Shown: positions 25,109 to 34,921, counted from the first letter of the stretch. The stretch is 42,198 nucleotides of DNA from Robiginitomaculum sp. (GCA_002733805.1 NVXG01000043.1:1-42198); one strand, 5' to 3'. Numbers and translations: made by a program. Notes: generated by a model not told the origin, from the letters alone.

Positions 25109-27348
25109 TTTTTGCGTCGCTTGAATGATTTGGGTCGACCTTTTCCCCGGTGGTTGGGGCCATGTTGACGCGGGCCGCCGCCGGATCGCTTGGGTCTCGG
25201 ACCGGGTTCAGGCTGGCTCAACATTTCAAAGATCAACCCGCCTGTTGCCGCATTGGCTTCGAGCAACCTGACTTTTACGGCCATACCCAGTCGATATCGA
25301 CCGCCACTATCGCGGCCGATCAGCGCATGGGCATGTTCGTCATGATGAAAGTATTCATTGCCAAGGCTGCGAATTGGCACCAGTCCATCCGCACCGGTTT
25401 CATCTAGGGTCAGAAACAGGCCAAACCGCGTTACACCGGAAATCCGGGCACTGAAACTGGCTTGCACCTGTTCGGAAAGGTGCGCCGCAACATAGCGGCT
25501 CATCGCATCGCGTTCGGCGGCCATGGCAGCGCGTTCGGTTGCGGTGATTTGCTCAGCAATGCCCTTTAAGGCGACTTGTTCCTGATCGGTTGCGCCGTCC
25601 GTACCCAGTCCACAAGCCCGGATCAGGGCGCGGTGAACGGTCAGGTCGGCATAGCGTCGGATCGGGGATGTGAAGTGGGCATAACGGTCCAGTGCCAATC
25701 CAAAATGGCCGACATTGCGCGTGTCATAAATGGCCCGCATCTGAGAACGCAACACAATCTGGTTGACCATTTGCATCATGTCCGTTCCGGCCACTTTGCG
25801 TAATAATTGATTGAACCTGCCCGGTGTCGGGCGCTCTCCTTTGGCCCATTTCAATCCAACTGAGCGCAGGAACTCGGCCAATCCATGGATTTTAGCTTGT
25901 TCAGGCACCTCGTGCACCCGGTAGATCAAGGGTTGTTGTTTTTGCTCCAGCGTTTCAGCCGCACAAACATTAGCCTGCACCATAAAGGCTTCGATCAGTC
26001 GGTGAGCATCCAGTCTCTGCTTGGCAGTAATGGAGAGTATCTCGCCATTTTCGCCAATCCGGATGCGGCGCTCAATAGTTTCAATTTCTAAGGGTTCACG
26101 CTTGTCCCGCGCGGCTTGCAAGGCCGCCCAAGCCGCCCATAGCGGTTGCAAATATGGCTCCAGCAATGGACGCGTCTGCTCGTCAGGTTTGCCGTCTATG
26201 GCGCTTTGCGCCTGCTCATAGGTCAGGCGGGCATGAGAGCGCATCAGGCCACGGGTGAACTTGTGGCTTCGCATGTGACCGGACGCATCCAGTATGATCC
26301 GAACGGCCAGACAGGCCCGGTCTTCATTGGGTCGCAAGCTGCATAAATTGGCAGACAGAGCTTCGGGTAACATCGGAACCACACGATCCGGCAAATAGAT
26401 TGAATTGCCACGCCGCTGCGCCCCAATATCCAAAGGGGAGCCTGGGGGGACAAAGGCCGCAACATCGGCGATGGCCACCCAGACCACCCAACCACCGGCA
26501 TTGGCCGGGTCAGTATCAGCATGGGCATGTACCGCATCATCAAAATCACGGGCATCATCCGGGTCGATGGTGATCAAAGGGAGTTTTCGTAAATCTTCAC
26601 GGCCGGTCAGACCGGGTTCTGTGGCCGCATCAGCTTGGGCTTCTTCTTCAGGCGTAAAGCCTTCTTTGATTCCGTTTTCGGCCAAGGCCAGCAGGCTGGC
26701 CGCTTTGGGTTGGTGGATCGAGCCAATTTGCTCAACCAATTTGGCTTGGCGCACGCCGTCCCGTCGTCCGGGGTTTGGCTGAAAACGAATTAGATCACCT
26801 TCAGAGACCAAATTGCCATCTTCACGGCGCAAGACAAATGCGCTCTTGTTTTTGCGGCTGATGCTTTCAATGCGCCAACCGCCTTGTCCTTTGGCGATCA
26901 GACCCAGCATTGGGCCTTGTTCCGAGTTATCCAGTTTGCGGATGATCCGGGCGACATAACCATCATCGGTCGGCTCCAGCCGCACCAGTGCGACATCGCC
27001 AATGCCGACACTGTTTGGACCTGAGGCAGCATTGCCCGAGGCAAGACGGATATTGGGGGGCGAGCCGTGCTTGTCGCGCGGGCGAGCCAGCAATTCACCA
27101 TCTTCATCACGTTGGTGAAATTCGACCACTGTGACCGGCGGCAGTTTTCCCGCTTTTTGATACCTTCGTCGGTGATTTTTCTCAATTTCACCTGCGCCAA
27201 GCAAAGCAACTAAAGCCGCTTTGAATTCGAATTTCTGCGCCGGACGGATTTTTAGAACTCGTGACAACTGGCGCCGGTCCAAGCCGTTACTGGCCGTTTC
27301 CAGCGCGCTGAGTATACGTTGGTTCAAAGTAGCTTTTGGATCAGGCAA
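25105..27348 (-). CDS. rnr: Ribonuclease R
   Basis: This gene encodes 747 residues, a 3'-5' exoribonuclease that digests structured RNA. An N-terminal winged-helix segment (RILSALETASNGLDRRQLSRVL) and cold-shock domains precede the RNB catalytic domain. That domain carries the metal-binding Asp cluster in ITIDPDDARDFDDAVHA, then VPPGSPLDIGAQRRGNSIYL and HFTSPIRRYADLTVHRAL. An S1 domain (FSARISGVTRFGLFLTLDET) and a strongly basic tail complete it. The TTG at 27346-27348 is used because an in-frame stop lies just upstream and no ATG is close. It begins six bases after the topA stop and ends in the Nudix overlap. Confidence 0.95.
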   Translation of the reverse strand: MPDPKATLNQRILSALETASNGLDRRQLSRVLKIRPAQKFEFKAALVALLGAGEIEKNHRRRYQKAGKLPPVTVVEFHQRDEDGELLARPRDKHGSPPNIRLASGNAASGPNSVGIGDVALVRLEPTDDGYVARIIRKLDNSEQGPMLGLIAKGQGGWRIESISRKNKSAFVLRREDGNLVSEGDLIRFQPNPGRRDGVRQAKLVEQIGSIHQPKAASLLALAENGIKEGFTPEEEAQADAATEPGLTGREDLRKLPLITIDPDDARDFDDAVHAHADTDPANAGGWVVWVAIADVAAFVPPGSPLDIGAQRRGNSIYLPDRVVPMLPEALSANLCSLRPNEDRACLAVRIILDASGHMRSHKFTRGLMRSHARLTYEQAQSAIDGKPDEQTRPLLEPYLQPLWAAWAALQAARDKREPLEIETIERRIRIGENGEILSITAKQRLDAHRLIEAFMVQANVCAAETLEQKQQPLIYRVHEVPEQAKIHGLAEFLRSVGLKWAKGERPTPGRFNQLLRKVAGTDMMQMVNQIVLRSQMRAIYDTRNVGHFGLALDRYAHFTSPIRRYADLTVHRALIRACGLGTDGATDQEQVALKGIAEQITATERAAMAAERDAMSRYVAAHLSEQVQASFSARISGVTRFGLFLTLDETGADGLVPIRSLGNEYFHHDEHAHALIGRDSGGRYRLGMAVKVRLLEANAATGGLIFEMLSQPEPGPRPKRSGGGPRQHGPNHRGKGRPKSFKRRKK

Positions 27349-27354
27349 TCGGCA

Positions 27355-29940
27355 TTATACTTTCTTTTTTACGGGCTTTTTTGTCGCTTTTTTAGCTGGC
27401 TTCTTTTTCGCAGGTTTTTTAGCTGCTTTCTTTTTGGCCGGTTTCTTTTTACCACCTTTGGCAGCTTTTGCGGCAATCCATTCCACGGCTTGTTCGGGGG
27501 TTACGCTTTGTGGGTCGGTACCCCGTGGCAAGGTTGCATTGGTGCGTTCATGCTTGACGTAGGGGCCATATCGACCGTCCAATACCTGCATCGGTTTTTT
27601 GGTTTCTGGGTGTTCGCCCAAATCCTTCAAAACTGTTGCGCCGGCCCGGCCGCCTTTTTTGGATCGTTTTTCAGCAATCAGATCAACTGCACGGTTCAGA
27701 CCCACTTCAAAGACTTCTTCGATGGTCGGCAAGTTGGCGTAGGTCTTTTCATGATGAACATAAGGACCATATCTGCCAATGGCGGCGGTGATCATCTTGC
27801 CATCTTCCGGGTGGGCACCAACTTCGCGCGGTAAATTGAGCAATTTCAGAGCCTGTTCCAGATCGACCTGATCGGGTGGCCATGATTTTGGCAGACTGCC
27901 GCGTTTTGGTTTGTCTTCTGATCCCAATTGTACATAGGGACCAAAACGGCCATTTTTCAGGAAAACTTCAAGGCCGGTATCTGGATCGGTGCCAAGGGCT
28001 TCGTCCTTGACCACATTGCCTTCGCCATTTTCGCCATTGTTGGACAACGGTTTGGTGAATTTACAATCTGGGTAATTGCTGCACCCGATAAAGGCGCCAT
28101 AGCGGCTGAGTTTCAAACCCAGACGACCATCATCGCAGGATGGGCATTTGCGGGGATCCGGTTCACCTTCCACTTGCGGGAACAAATGCGGTCCCAACGT
28201 TTCGTCCAGTGCGTCGAGTACATGGGTGACCCGAAGGTCGGCAATATCGGCAATGGCCGCAGAAAAATCAGTCCAGAAATCTGATAGGAGTTTTTTCCAG
28301 TTCAGCTCCCCATTGGCAACCGCATCGAGTTGTTCTTCCAGACCGGCTGTAAAATCATATTCGACATAGCGCGCGAAGAAATTTTCAAGAAAAGCCACAA
28401 CAACCCGACCTTTGTCGTCCGGGATGAACCGCTTTTTCTCCAATGTGACATAGTCGCGATCTCGCAAAACCTGCAAAATCGAGGCATAGGTTGACGGGCG
28501 ACCAATGCCCAGATGTTCCATCTGTTTGACCAAAGATGCTTCGGTGAAGCGCGGGGGTGGTTGGGTAAAATGCTGCTCGGCCAATATATCGCTGATGGCC
28601 GATGCTTGGCCGACTTCAACTTTGGGCAATTGGTTATCGGTTTCATTTTCAGCATCGTCGCGGCCTTCTTGATACAGCGCTAAAAAGCCGGGGAACAGGG
28701 TCACGGTGCCGGTGGCGCGCAGCACCGTATCGTTATGGGAAAGCTCGATTGTGGTCCGCTCTTGGCGGGCGCTTTGCATCTGGCTGGCCACGGCGCGGTT
28801 CCAGATCAGCCGGTACAGTTTTTTCTCATCAGCATCCAGATTTAGCGAATCCGGGTGTCGGAAAAACGAAGTCGGGCGGATGGCTTCGTGAGCTTCCTGC
28901 GCGTTTTTGGCTTTTGTTTTGTAGAGGCGCGGACTATCCGGCACGTAATCGTCACCAAAACGCTTGGCAATGGCTGATCGGGCTTGACTAATACCTTCAG
29001 AGACCATTTGGATTGAATCGGTCCGCATATAGGTGATCAGACCAACGGTTTCGCCACCGATGTTGATCCCTTCATACAGGCGTTGGGCGCCCCGCATGGT
29101 TTGCGAGGCGGAAAACCCCAGCTTACGGGATGCTTCTTGTTGTAGGGTCGAAGTAATAAACGGCGGCGAGGGGTGCCGTTTGGTTGGTTTGGCTTCGACG
29201 CTACTGACTTTAAAACTGCCGGTTTCTACAATGGCTTTGGCGGCCATGGCGGTTTTTTCCGAGTTCAGATCAAGTTTACCCAGTTTTTTACCAGCCAACG
29301 TTACCAGTTTGGTTTCAAAGGGATCGGTCGCCCCAACTTTGGCCTTGGCAGCAACGCTCCAATATTCATCGGTTTTGAATTTCTCAATTTCCAGTTCGCG
29401 ACTACAAATCAACCGAAGCGCGACGGATTGCACTCGTCCGGCCGAACGGGAGCCGGGCAATTTGCGCCATAAGATCGGCGATAGAGTAAACCCGACCAGA
29501 TAATCCAGCGCCCGGCGGGCCAAATAGGCCTCGACCAGTTCCATATCCACTTCGCGTGGGTTGGCCATGGCTTCGGTCACGGCGGATTTGGTGATGGCGT
29601 TAAAGACCACTCGGCTGACCGGCAGGTCTTTTTTCAGGACGCGGCGTTTTTTCAGGGCTTCAATTAAATGCCAAGAAATGGCCTCGCCTTCCCGGTCCGG
29701 GTCAGTGGCCAGGATCAGGGCAGATGCGGTTTTGGTTGCATCGGCAATGGCTTTGAGGTGTTTGGCCGAACGAGTGCTGACTTCCCAACTCATCGCAAAG
29801 TCTTCATCCGGACGTACCGAGCCATCTTTGGGCGGCAGATCCCGTACATGGCCAAAACTGGCTAGCACGTAATAATCAGAACCCAGATATTTGTTGATTG
29901 TTTTCGCCTTTGCAGGGGACTCAACGACAACCACTTTCAT
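27355..29940 (-). CDS. topA: DNA topoisomerase I
   Basis: This gene encodes 861 residues. It relaxes negative supercoils. The TOPRIM domain begins MKVVVVESPAKAKTINKYLG and holds the metal-binding ATDPDREGEAISW (about 78-90). The DNA-linking Tyr304 is in LITYMRTDSIQ. A zinc finger of four Cys (CPSC, then CSNYPDC) follows near 600, then several repeats of the topoisomerase C-terminal R-Y-G-P-Y-V type (GRYGPYVHHEKTYANLP and DGRYGPYVKHERTNATLP). The protein ends in a Lys/Ala-rich DNA-binding tail. The ATG at 29938-29940 is the family start; the in-frame upstream extension is not needed. It is the first gene of topA-rnr-Nudix. Confidence 0.97.
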   Translation of the reverse strand: MKVVVVESPAKAKTINKYLGSDYYVLASFGHVRDLPPKDGSVRPDEDFAMSWEVSTRSAKHLKAIADATKTASALILATDPDREGEAISWHLIEALKKRRVLKKDLPVSRVVFNAITKSAVTEAMANPREVDMELVEAYLARRALDYLVGFTLSPILWRKLPGSRSAGRVQSVALRLICSRELEIEKFKTDEYWSVAAKAKVGATDPFETKLVTLAGKKLGKLDLNSEKTAMAAKAIVETGSFKVSSVEAKPTKRHPSPPFITSTLQQEASRKLGFSASQTMRGAQRLYEGINIGGETVGLITYMRTDSIQMVSEGISQARSAIAKRFGDDYVPDSPRLYKTKAKNAQEAHEAIRPTSFFRHPDSLNLDADEKKLYRLIWNRAVASQMQSARQERTTIELSHNDTVLRATGTVTLFPGFLALYQEGRDDAENETDNQLPKVEVGQASAISDILAEQHFTQPPPRFTEASLVKQMEHLGIGRPSTYASILQVLRDRDYVTLEKKRFIPDDKGRVVVAFLENFFARYVEYDFTAGLEEQLDAVANGELNWKKLLSDFWTDFSAAIADIADLRVTHVLDALDETLGPHLFPQVEGEPDPRKCPSCDDGRLGLKLSRYGAFIGCSNYPDCKFTKPLSNNGENGEGNVVKDEALGTDPDTGLEVFLKNGRFGPYVQLGSEDKPKRGSLPKSWPPDQVDLEQALKLLNLPREVGAHPEDGKMITAAIGRYGPYVHHEKTYANLPTIEEVFEVGLNRAVDLIAEKRSKKGGRAGATVLKDLGEHPETKKPMQVLDGRYGPYVKHERTNATLPRGTDPQSVTPEQAVEWIAAKAAKGGKKKPAKKKAAKKPAKKKPAKKATKKPVKKKV

Positions 29941-30092
29941 GAAATTTTCCTGTTTATTGCCCAGCATCAGTTCGTAACGGCGCGCGAAACTGCAATTCCC
30001 CGGAGCATTTTGTCAATGGAAAGCTACTTGTGTTTGCTGAAAAACCCGTATAGGTTGTAAAAATCATAACACTCAACCAAGAAAGATTTCGA

Positions 30093-30299
30093 ATGGCAGA
30101 GCATGATATTCAACAAAATGACGGGACTGACCCTGTGGAGATGCCATTGATCAGCGCGCATGACGCGGCAGATTACTTATCCGAGATATTACCGCAATTA
30201 GCAGAAATTGCTCTAAATTCCGGACTGGCTGAATTGGGCGAGCTGATGGTGTTGGCTTCCAGTTTTGCGATCAATGCCAAAACCGAAGGCAAGTTCTAG
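30093..30299 (+). CDS. Small acidic protein of unknown function
   Basis: This gene encodes 68 residues with no membrane segment or signal peptide. Residues about 20-60 (SAHDAADYLSEILPQLAEIA, then ELGELMVLASSFAIN) look like two amphipathic helices, so it may be a small helical adaptor. It sits alone on the plus strand between the divergent topA and the convergent dprA, sharing four bases with the dprA stop. A weak AAGAAAG precedes the ATG. The frame is compact and codon use is like its neighbours, which favours a real gene. I do not recognise the family. Confidence 0.6.
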   Translation: MAEHDIQQNDGTDPVEMPLISAHDAADYLSEILPQLAEIALNSGLAELGELMVLASSFAINAKTEGKF

Positions 30300-31414
30300 G
30301 TCGTGCTGGTGACTAGTCCACCGGGCAGGCAAATCGCCAATTCGGCCAATTCCAACTCGATGAGCGCAGAGCTGCAAACCGCAATCGGTAAGCCACAGGC
30401 TCGGACCAATTCGTCCCGATGCACTGGGCTGGGCGATAACAAACCAAGGATCAAATCGCGGGCCTGATCCACATCGCTTTCGTCGCATTGTCGGGCCGGG
30501 TGGTTGCGGTAGTCTGGTTCCTGCTCCTGCAAATGCAAACTAGGTTGTTCATTCAGGACATCCAGAATGTCCGTGCTGGTCTCAATTAACATGGCACCTT
30601 GGCGGATCAAGCCGTTGGCCCCGCTGGCCCGGGGATCAAGCGGTGAGCCGGGTGCGGCAAATACTTCGCGGTTCTGTTCTAATGCATAGCGCGCCGTGAT
30701 CAGCGATCCGGAGCGTTTGGCTGCTTCGATCACCACGACACCCAAGCTCAGGCCCGAAATGATCCGGTTGCGCCGTGGGAAATCCCGCGCCGTAGCGCGA
30801 TGCCCCAAAGCACGCTCCGAGACGACGGCACCTCCTTCAAGGATGGCATGGCGCAGTTCGGCATGTTGGGCTGGATAAACATGATCGACCCCGCCAGCCA
30901 CTACGGCGATTGTACCGCTCTCCAGCGCGCCACTATGGGCTGCTCCATCTATGCCGCGGGCCAGACCCGAAACCACCAGAATACCGGCTTGCCCCAATTC
31001 ATTGGCGATCTGGCGGGCGAAGCGCATGCCGATGGCCGAAGCATTTCGGGACCCGACGATTGCACAGGTTTTTTGAGCAAACAGGGTCGGGTCGCCCAAC
31101 ACCGACAAGATCGGTGGAGGTGGATCAATTGCGGCCAGCAATCGCGGGTATACAGGATCACAGGCCGGCAGCATCGTGCCGCCCATTTGATCCAAGGCAT
31201 CCATTTCTGCTTCAGCCATCTCGCGAGCGGGTATAGACAAGGGCTTAATTCTGCCGCCGCGCCGGGCCAGTCGGGGTAATTCGGCCAAGGCTTCACTGGC
31301 TGTGCCATAACGCTGTAGTAGATCGCGAAAGGTAACTGGGCCAACTCCGATGGTGCGGCTGAGGCGCAGCCAGTCCCGCAATTCAGAATGAGACAGGGCG
31401 GTTGGTCGGCTCAT
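30296..31414 (-). CDS. dprA: DNA processing protein DprA
   Basis: This gene encodes 372 residues. DprA binds incoming single-stranded DNA and loads RecA during transformation. An N-terminal SAM-like helical region (LRLSRTIGVGPVTFRDLLQRYG) leads to the Rossmann fold with CAIVGSRNAS, VVSGLARGIDGAAH, and ARDFPRRNRIISGLS. It continues with SGSLITARYALEQNREVFAAPG and GANGLIRQGA. A C-terminal winged helix follows (about 310-365). It is the last gene of the pyrB-pyrC-plsY-dprA operon and overlaps plsY by four bases. Presence does not prove natural competence, since the gene is widely conserved. Confidence 0.96.
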   Translation of the reverse strand: MSRPTALSHSELRDWLRLSRTIGVGPVTFRDLLQRYGTASEALAELPRLARRGGRIKPLSIPAREMAEAEMDALDQMGGTMLPACDPVYPRLLAAIDPPPPILSVLGDPTLFAQKTCAIVGSRNASAIGMRFARQIANELGQAGILVVSGLARGIDGAAHSGALESGTIAVVAGGVDHVYPAQHAELRHAILEGGAVVSERALGHRATARDFPRRNRIISGLSLGVVVIEAAKRSGSLITARYALEQNREVFAAPGSPLDPRASGANGLIRQGAMLIETSTDILDVLNEQPSLHLQEQEPDYRNHPARQCDESDVDQARDLILGLLSPSPVHRDELVRACGLPIAVCSSALIELELAELAICLPGGLVTSTT

Positions 31415-32016
31415 TTCTTGTCTTTGGAGCCAAATTTCGGTTCGGTTCCGGCTATCAGCCGCCGGATGTTCTCAAGGTGTCGGAACGAGATGACTAGTGC
31501 CATCAAGCCGATAAATACGGCCAGATCGGGTCGTCCCATGGCCAGCGCCAACGCGGGCGCACCATTGACCGCGATCAGGGCAGCCAAGGACGAAATACGC
31601 ATGGAAAAGGCTACGATTAGCCAGATCATTCCGACGATCAGACCCAATTGCCAATCTGCGATGAACACACCACCAAAGAAGGTGGCGACGCCTTTACCGC
31701 CTTTGAATTTCAGCCAAACTGGATAGCAATGACCGATCAGGGCGCACAATGCCGCAAACATGGCGGTGGCAAACGTGGCCCCTTCCAGCAAATGCAGGAC
31801 CAGCCAATAGGCAGCAGCAGCTTTGCCCGCATCCAGCAATACGGTGGCCAGTGCCAAGTCTTTGCGCCCGGTACGCAGGACATTGGTGGCCCCGATATTA
31901 CCCGAACCGATCTGGCGAATATCGCCCACGCCAAACCAACGGGTCAGCAGGATGCCAAACGGCAATGAACCCAACAGATACCCGCCAATCGCGGCCAAAC
32001 CCCAAACTGGCAACAT
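31411..32016 (-). CDS. plsY: Acyl-phosphate glycerol-3-phosphate acyltransferase PlsY
   Basis: This gene encodes 201 residues, an integral membrane enzyme that acylates glycerol-3-phosphate to start phospholipid synthesis. The three conserved motifs are present: GSLPFGILLTRW near the start, GSGNIGATNVLR, and the central KFKGGKGVATFFGG, followed by further membrane helices (IALALAM type) to about 180. The start at 32016 lies eight bases after the pyrC stop and the stop overlaps dprA, so it sits in the operon. Confidence 0.96.
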   Translation of the reverse strand: MLPVWGLAAIGGYLLGSLPFGILLTRWFGVGDIRQIGSGNIGATNVLRTGRKDLALATVLLDAGKAAAAYWLVLHLLEGATFATAMFAALCALIGHCYPVWLKFKGGKGVATFFGGVFIADWQLGLIVGMIWLIVAFSMRISSLAALIAVNGAPALALAMGRPDLAVFIGLMALVISFRHLENIRRLIAGTEPKFGSKDKK

Positions 32017-32024
32017 GCTTTCTC

Positions 32025-33332
32025 CTAACCGGCAAACAGACCGTGGCTGTCATATACCACTTCACCACCAACCAGAGTCGCGCTGGTTTTGCCTTGCATG
32101 CGACGCCCGTCAAACGGTGTATTTTTCGACTTTGACAGAAGCTGGCCCGCATCGCAAACCCAAGGCGTGTCCAGATCGAACAAGATCAGGTCGGCTGGCG
32201 CGCCCGTCTCAATCCGTCCGCTGGGCAATCCCAACAGGTCAGCCGGGCCGCTGGTCAGGCCGCGCAATAGCTCGATGAGCGAAATTTCCTCATTGTGGAC
32301 CAAGGATAATGCCCCGCACAATAGGGTTTCTAAACCACAAGCGCCGGGTGTGCTTTCAGCAAACGGCAGGCGTTTTTCTTCGGCTGGCCTTGGATCATGT
32401 GCCGAGACGATGGCGTCCACCGTGCCATCTGCCAGCCCAGCCACCAAAGCCCGCCGATCAGTTTCAGCCCGCAAAGGAGGGCACAACCGGGCAAAGGTCC
32501 GGTATTCGCCCACATCCAGTTCATTCAAGGTCAAATGGTGTACCGATACCGAACAGAACACTTCCAGCCCTTTGGCTTTGGCCCCGCGAACTAGTGCAAT
32601 GCCATCGGCGGAGGATATCTGATCAATCAGCAATTGCCCGCCGGTCAGCTCCGCCAAGGCGATGTCGCGCGCAATGTTGATGGTTTCGGCGGCAATCGGA
32701 ATGCCCTTCAATCCAAGGCGAGACGACAGCTCGCCGCTGTGCATCACACCAGAACCAGCCAAGGTCGCGTCCTCGGCCCGGCACGATACCAGCGCATTGA
32801 AGGCTCCGGCATAGGCCAGCACCTTTCGCATCACATCGGCGCTGGCAATAGATTGGTCACCATTGGAAAACAGCACGGCGCCGGCTTCACTCATCAAGCC
32901 AATTTCGGCCATTTTCTGTCCGGCCAAGCCTTTGGTCAACGCTCCGGCTGGCAACACATTGACCAATGATTTGCTCCGCGAAGAGCGCGCGATGAACTCG
33001 ACCAATGCCGCATCATCAATCACCGGATCGGTATCGGGCGAGATCACCATAGTGGTCACACCGCCTGCTGCTGCGGCCAGACCAGCGCTGTGCAGGGTTT
33101 CTCGGTGTTCCGAACCCGGTTCCCCGGTTTTCACCTTCAGGTCGATCAGGCCGGGGCAGAGCACCAGCCCAGCCGCATCGACGCTTTGCATCTCGTCAGT
33201 TTGAGCGAGGGTTTTACCAAGCTCAACAATTTTTCCACCGGATATAGCCAAGTCCATCTGTTCATCCAACCCGCTGGCCGGGTCCATCACCCGGGCATTG
33301 CGGATCAAAATTGGCTGGGCATCCCGGTTCAT
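32025..33332 (-). CDS. pyrC: Dihydroorotase-like protein lacking metal-binding histidines (probable non-catalytic partner of PyrB)
   Basis: This gene encodes 435 residues of the amidohydrolase/dihydroorotase fold: [50 protein letters not shown], and near the end [21 protein letters not shown]. In active type I enzymes the first strand ends H-x-H (LIDLHVHLREPG); here it is K66-V-K68. The later D-H-A-P-H motif also reads A-H-D-P-R-P. These losses mark the known pseudo-dihydroorotases that hold aspartate transcarbamoylase in shape, as in Pseudomonas. It overlaps the pyrB stop by four bases. A working dihydroorotase should be encoded elsewhere. It is often annotated pyrC. Confidence 0.88.
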   Translation of the reverse strand: MNRDAQPILIRNARVMDPASGLDEQMDLAISGGKIVELGKTLAQTDEMQSVDAAGLVLCPGLIDLKVKTGEPGSEHRETLHSAGLAAAAGGVTTMVISPDTDPVIDDAALVEFIARSSRSKSLVNVLPAGALTKGLAGQKMAEIGLMSEAGAVLFSNGDQSIASADVMRKVLAYAGAFNALVSCRAEDATLAGSGVMHSGELSSRLGLKGIPIAAETINIARDIALAELTGGQLLIDQISSADGIALVRGAKAKGLEVFCSVSVHHLTLNELDVGEYRTFARLCPPLRAETDRRALVAGLADGTVDAIVSAHDPRPAEEKRLPFAESTPGACGLETLLCGALSLVHNEEISLIELLRGLTSGPADLLGLPSGRIETGAPADLILFDLDTPWVCDAGQLLSKSKNTPFDGRRMQGKTSATLVGGEVVYDSHGLFAG

Positions 33333-34297
33333 GGCGCATCTCCGGCGCGGTCGCTATCGGCCCGGTCGCTGACCAGCATGTCGAGCACCGCCATGCGGGC
33401 CGCCACGCCCATCTCGACCTGTCCGGTGATTAGGCTTACTTGCGGATCGTCAGCTAATTCGGAGTCGATCTCGACCCCCCGGTTCATCGGTCCCGGATGC
33501 ATGACCAATGCTTGTTTGCCCGCTTTGGCTAATCTGGCCCGGTCCAAACCATAGAACCGGAAATACTCGCGGGCCGAAGGAATGGCCGCGCTGTCCATCC
33601 GCTCATTTTGTAGACGCAACATCATCACCACGTCACAGCCGGTGACCGCTTCGTCCATATTGTGAAACACCTCTGCGCCCCAACGATCCGCATCGGACGG
33701 CAGGAGGGTAGGCGGGCCACACAGGCGCACCTCAGCCCCCAGCAAGTTCATCAGCGCCACATTGGAGCGCGCCACCCGCGAATGGGCGATATCGCCGCAA
33801 ATGGCAATCCGCAAGCCGTCCATCCGGCCCAAGGCGCGGCGAATGGCTAGCGCATCAAGCAGGGCTTGTGTCGGGTGCTCGTGCTGTCCGTCGCCGGCAT
33901 TGATGACGGCGCAATCAACCTTCTGGCTGAGCAGCTCTGCCGCGCCTGATGCCGAGTGGCGCACCACCAGCACGTCGGGGTGCATGGCGTTTAGGGTGAC
34001 CGCAGTGTCGATCAGGGTTTCGCCTTTCGATACGGATGAGGTTTGGACCATCATATTGATGACGTCCATGCCAAGGCGTTTGCCGGCGATCTCAAATGAG
34101 GACTGGGTCCGAGTCGAGGGTTCAAAAAACAGATTGATCTGGGTCAGGCCGCGCAATTTGTCGGATATTTTGACGGTGCGCCGGTTCAGCTCGATATAGC
34201 GATCGGCCAGTTCGAGCAATGATTCCACCTCTGGCCGGTTCAAACCGGCAATCCCCAGAAAATGAGGCTTGGCGAAAGAGTAGTTCGTGGCAGTCAT
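33329..34297 (-). CDS. pyrB: Aspartate carbamoyltransferase catalytic subunit
   Basis: This gene encodes 322 residues from ATG 34297. It joins carbamoyl phosphate and aspartate, the first committed step of pyrimidine synthesis. The carbamoyl phosphate site is [46 protein letters not shown] and [13 protein letters not shown] follow. The frame is open for 43 further residues upstream, but that extension ([14 protein letters not shown]) is unlike the family; ATG 34309 is an alternative. With the following dihydroorotase-like gene it should form a class A type complex. It is the first gene of pyrB-pyrC-plsY-dprA. No pyrI regulatory gene is present. Confidence 0.95.
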   Translation of the reverse strand: MTATNYSFAKPHFLGIAGLNRPEVESLLELADRYIELNRRTVKISDKLRGLTQINLFFEPSTRTQSSFEIAGKRLGMDVINMMVQTSSVSKGETLIDTAVTLNAMHPDVLVVRHSASGAAELLSQKVDCAVINAGDGQHEHPTQALLDALAIRRALGRMDGLRIAICGDIAHSRVARSNVALMNLLGAEVRLCGPPTLLPSDADRWGAEVFHNMDEAVTGCDVVMMLRLQNERMDSAAIPSAREYFRFYGLDRARLAKAGKQALVMHPGPMNRGVEIDSELADDPQVSLITGQVEMGVAARMAVLDMLVSDRADSDRAGDAP

Positions 34298-34339
34298 CCA
34301 GCGACCCATTTGATTTTCTGTGCTGTAAACCAAAGCGCC

Positions 34340-34386
34340 CTTTGCCGCAAGCAGGCAAAGCGGGCAGAAAATCTGCCAAATTTGGC
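34340..34386 (-). promoter_or_regulatory. Dyad symmetries in the pyrB leader
   Basis: A perfect 12-base palindrome GCCAAATTTGGC lies at 34375-34386. A 7-bp hairpin follows, with CTTTGCC (34340-34346) and GGCAAAG (34354-34360) around a 7-base loop. Both lie 43-90 bases before the pyrB start. They could be an operator or leader structure; no known pyrimidine regulator site is recognised. Confidence 0.3.
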
Positions 34387-34759
34387 GGGAAAATAAAAAA
34401 TCAATCAGCGTTGGTGGTTTTATCAACGGATAAAACTAATCCAAAGGCGCAAATAACGTATATCTTGGCAATACTGCTTCATCCAACTTTCACCAGAAAA
34501 GATGAAGTATTACTGCGATTTGGAAGGATTTACGTTGTCAAAGAGCAGCAATCGGGTGCGATTGCATGCCCAGTATAAACTGGAGCGGGCCATGGCGGGG
34601 AACTGCATCTATTCCTAAATTCCCAAGCGTCAGTGAGTGTCAACAAGGGTAGATTGTTTGTGAGTTTAGTGTGTCGGATACGCCAATGAGTGTCCGTGTA
34701 TTGTGATTTATCTGTGTGGCGGCTGCCGGGCGTGACAATACAAAATGACAATGAGAACT

Positions 34760-34906
34760 GGACCCTCCGGTCAAGCCGGAGGGAGGCGAATGCTCTATGA
34801 TTACCTAGTCCCGATACCAAATGGAATTTCTATACGCCCACACTTTTCGTTTCCCTCCGGCTTGACCCCACACTTTTCGTTGCCCTCCGGCTTGACCGGA
34901 GGGTCC
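34760..34906. repeat. REP-like inverted pair with 8-bp hairpins
   Basis: At 34763-34783 the arms CCCTCCGG and CCGGAGGG enclose TCAAG, a perfect 8-bp hairpin. The same 24 bases appear in reverse orientation at 34883-34906, around CTTGA. The two copies face each other across about 100 bases, as in bacterial interspersed mosaic elements. Such palindromes are usually scattered through intergenic space; only this pair is seen in the window. Confidence 0.75.
34838..34897. repeat. 30-base tandem duplication
   Basis: Positions 34838-34867 and 34868-34897 are the same 30-base unit (beginning CCACACTTTTCGTT) with a single mismatch, T at 34852 versus G at 34882. The unit ends in half of the REP-like palindrome, so the duplication probably arose by slippage or by recombination between repeat arms. 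Confidence 0.85.
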
Positions 34907-34921
34907 ATGCGCTCGTCGCTA

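Noticed and set aside
34838..34897. Possible CRISPR-like repeat
   Set aside because: There are only two adjacent units with no spacer between them and no cas genes, so it is a simple tandem duplication.
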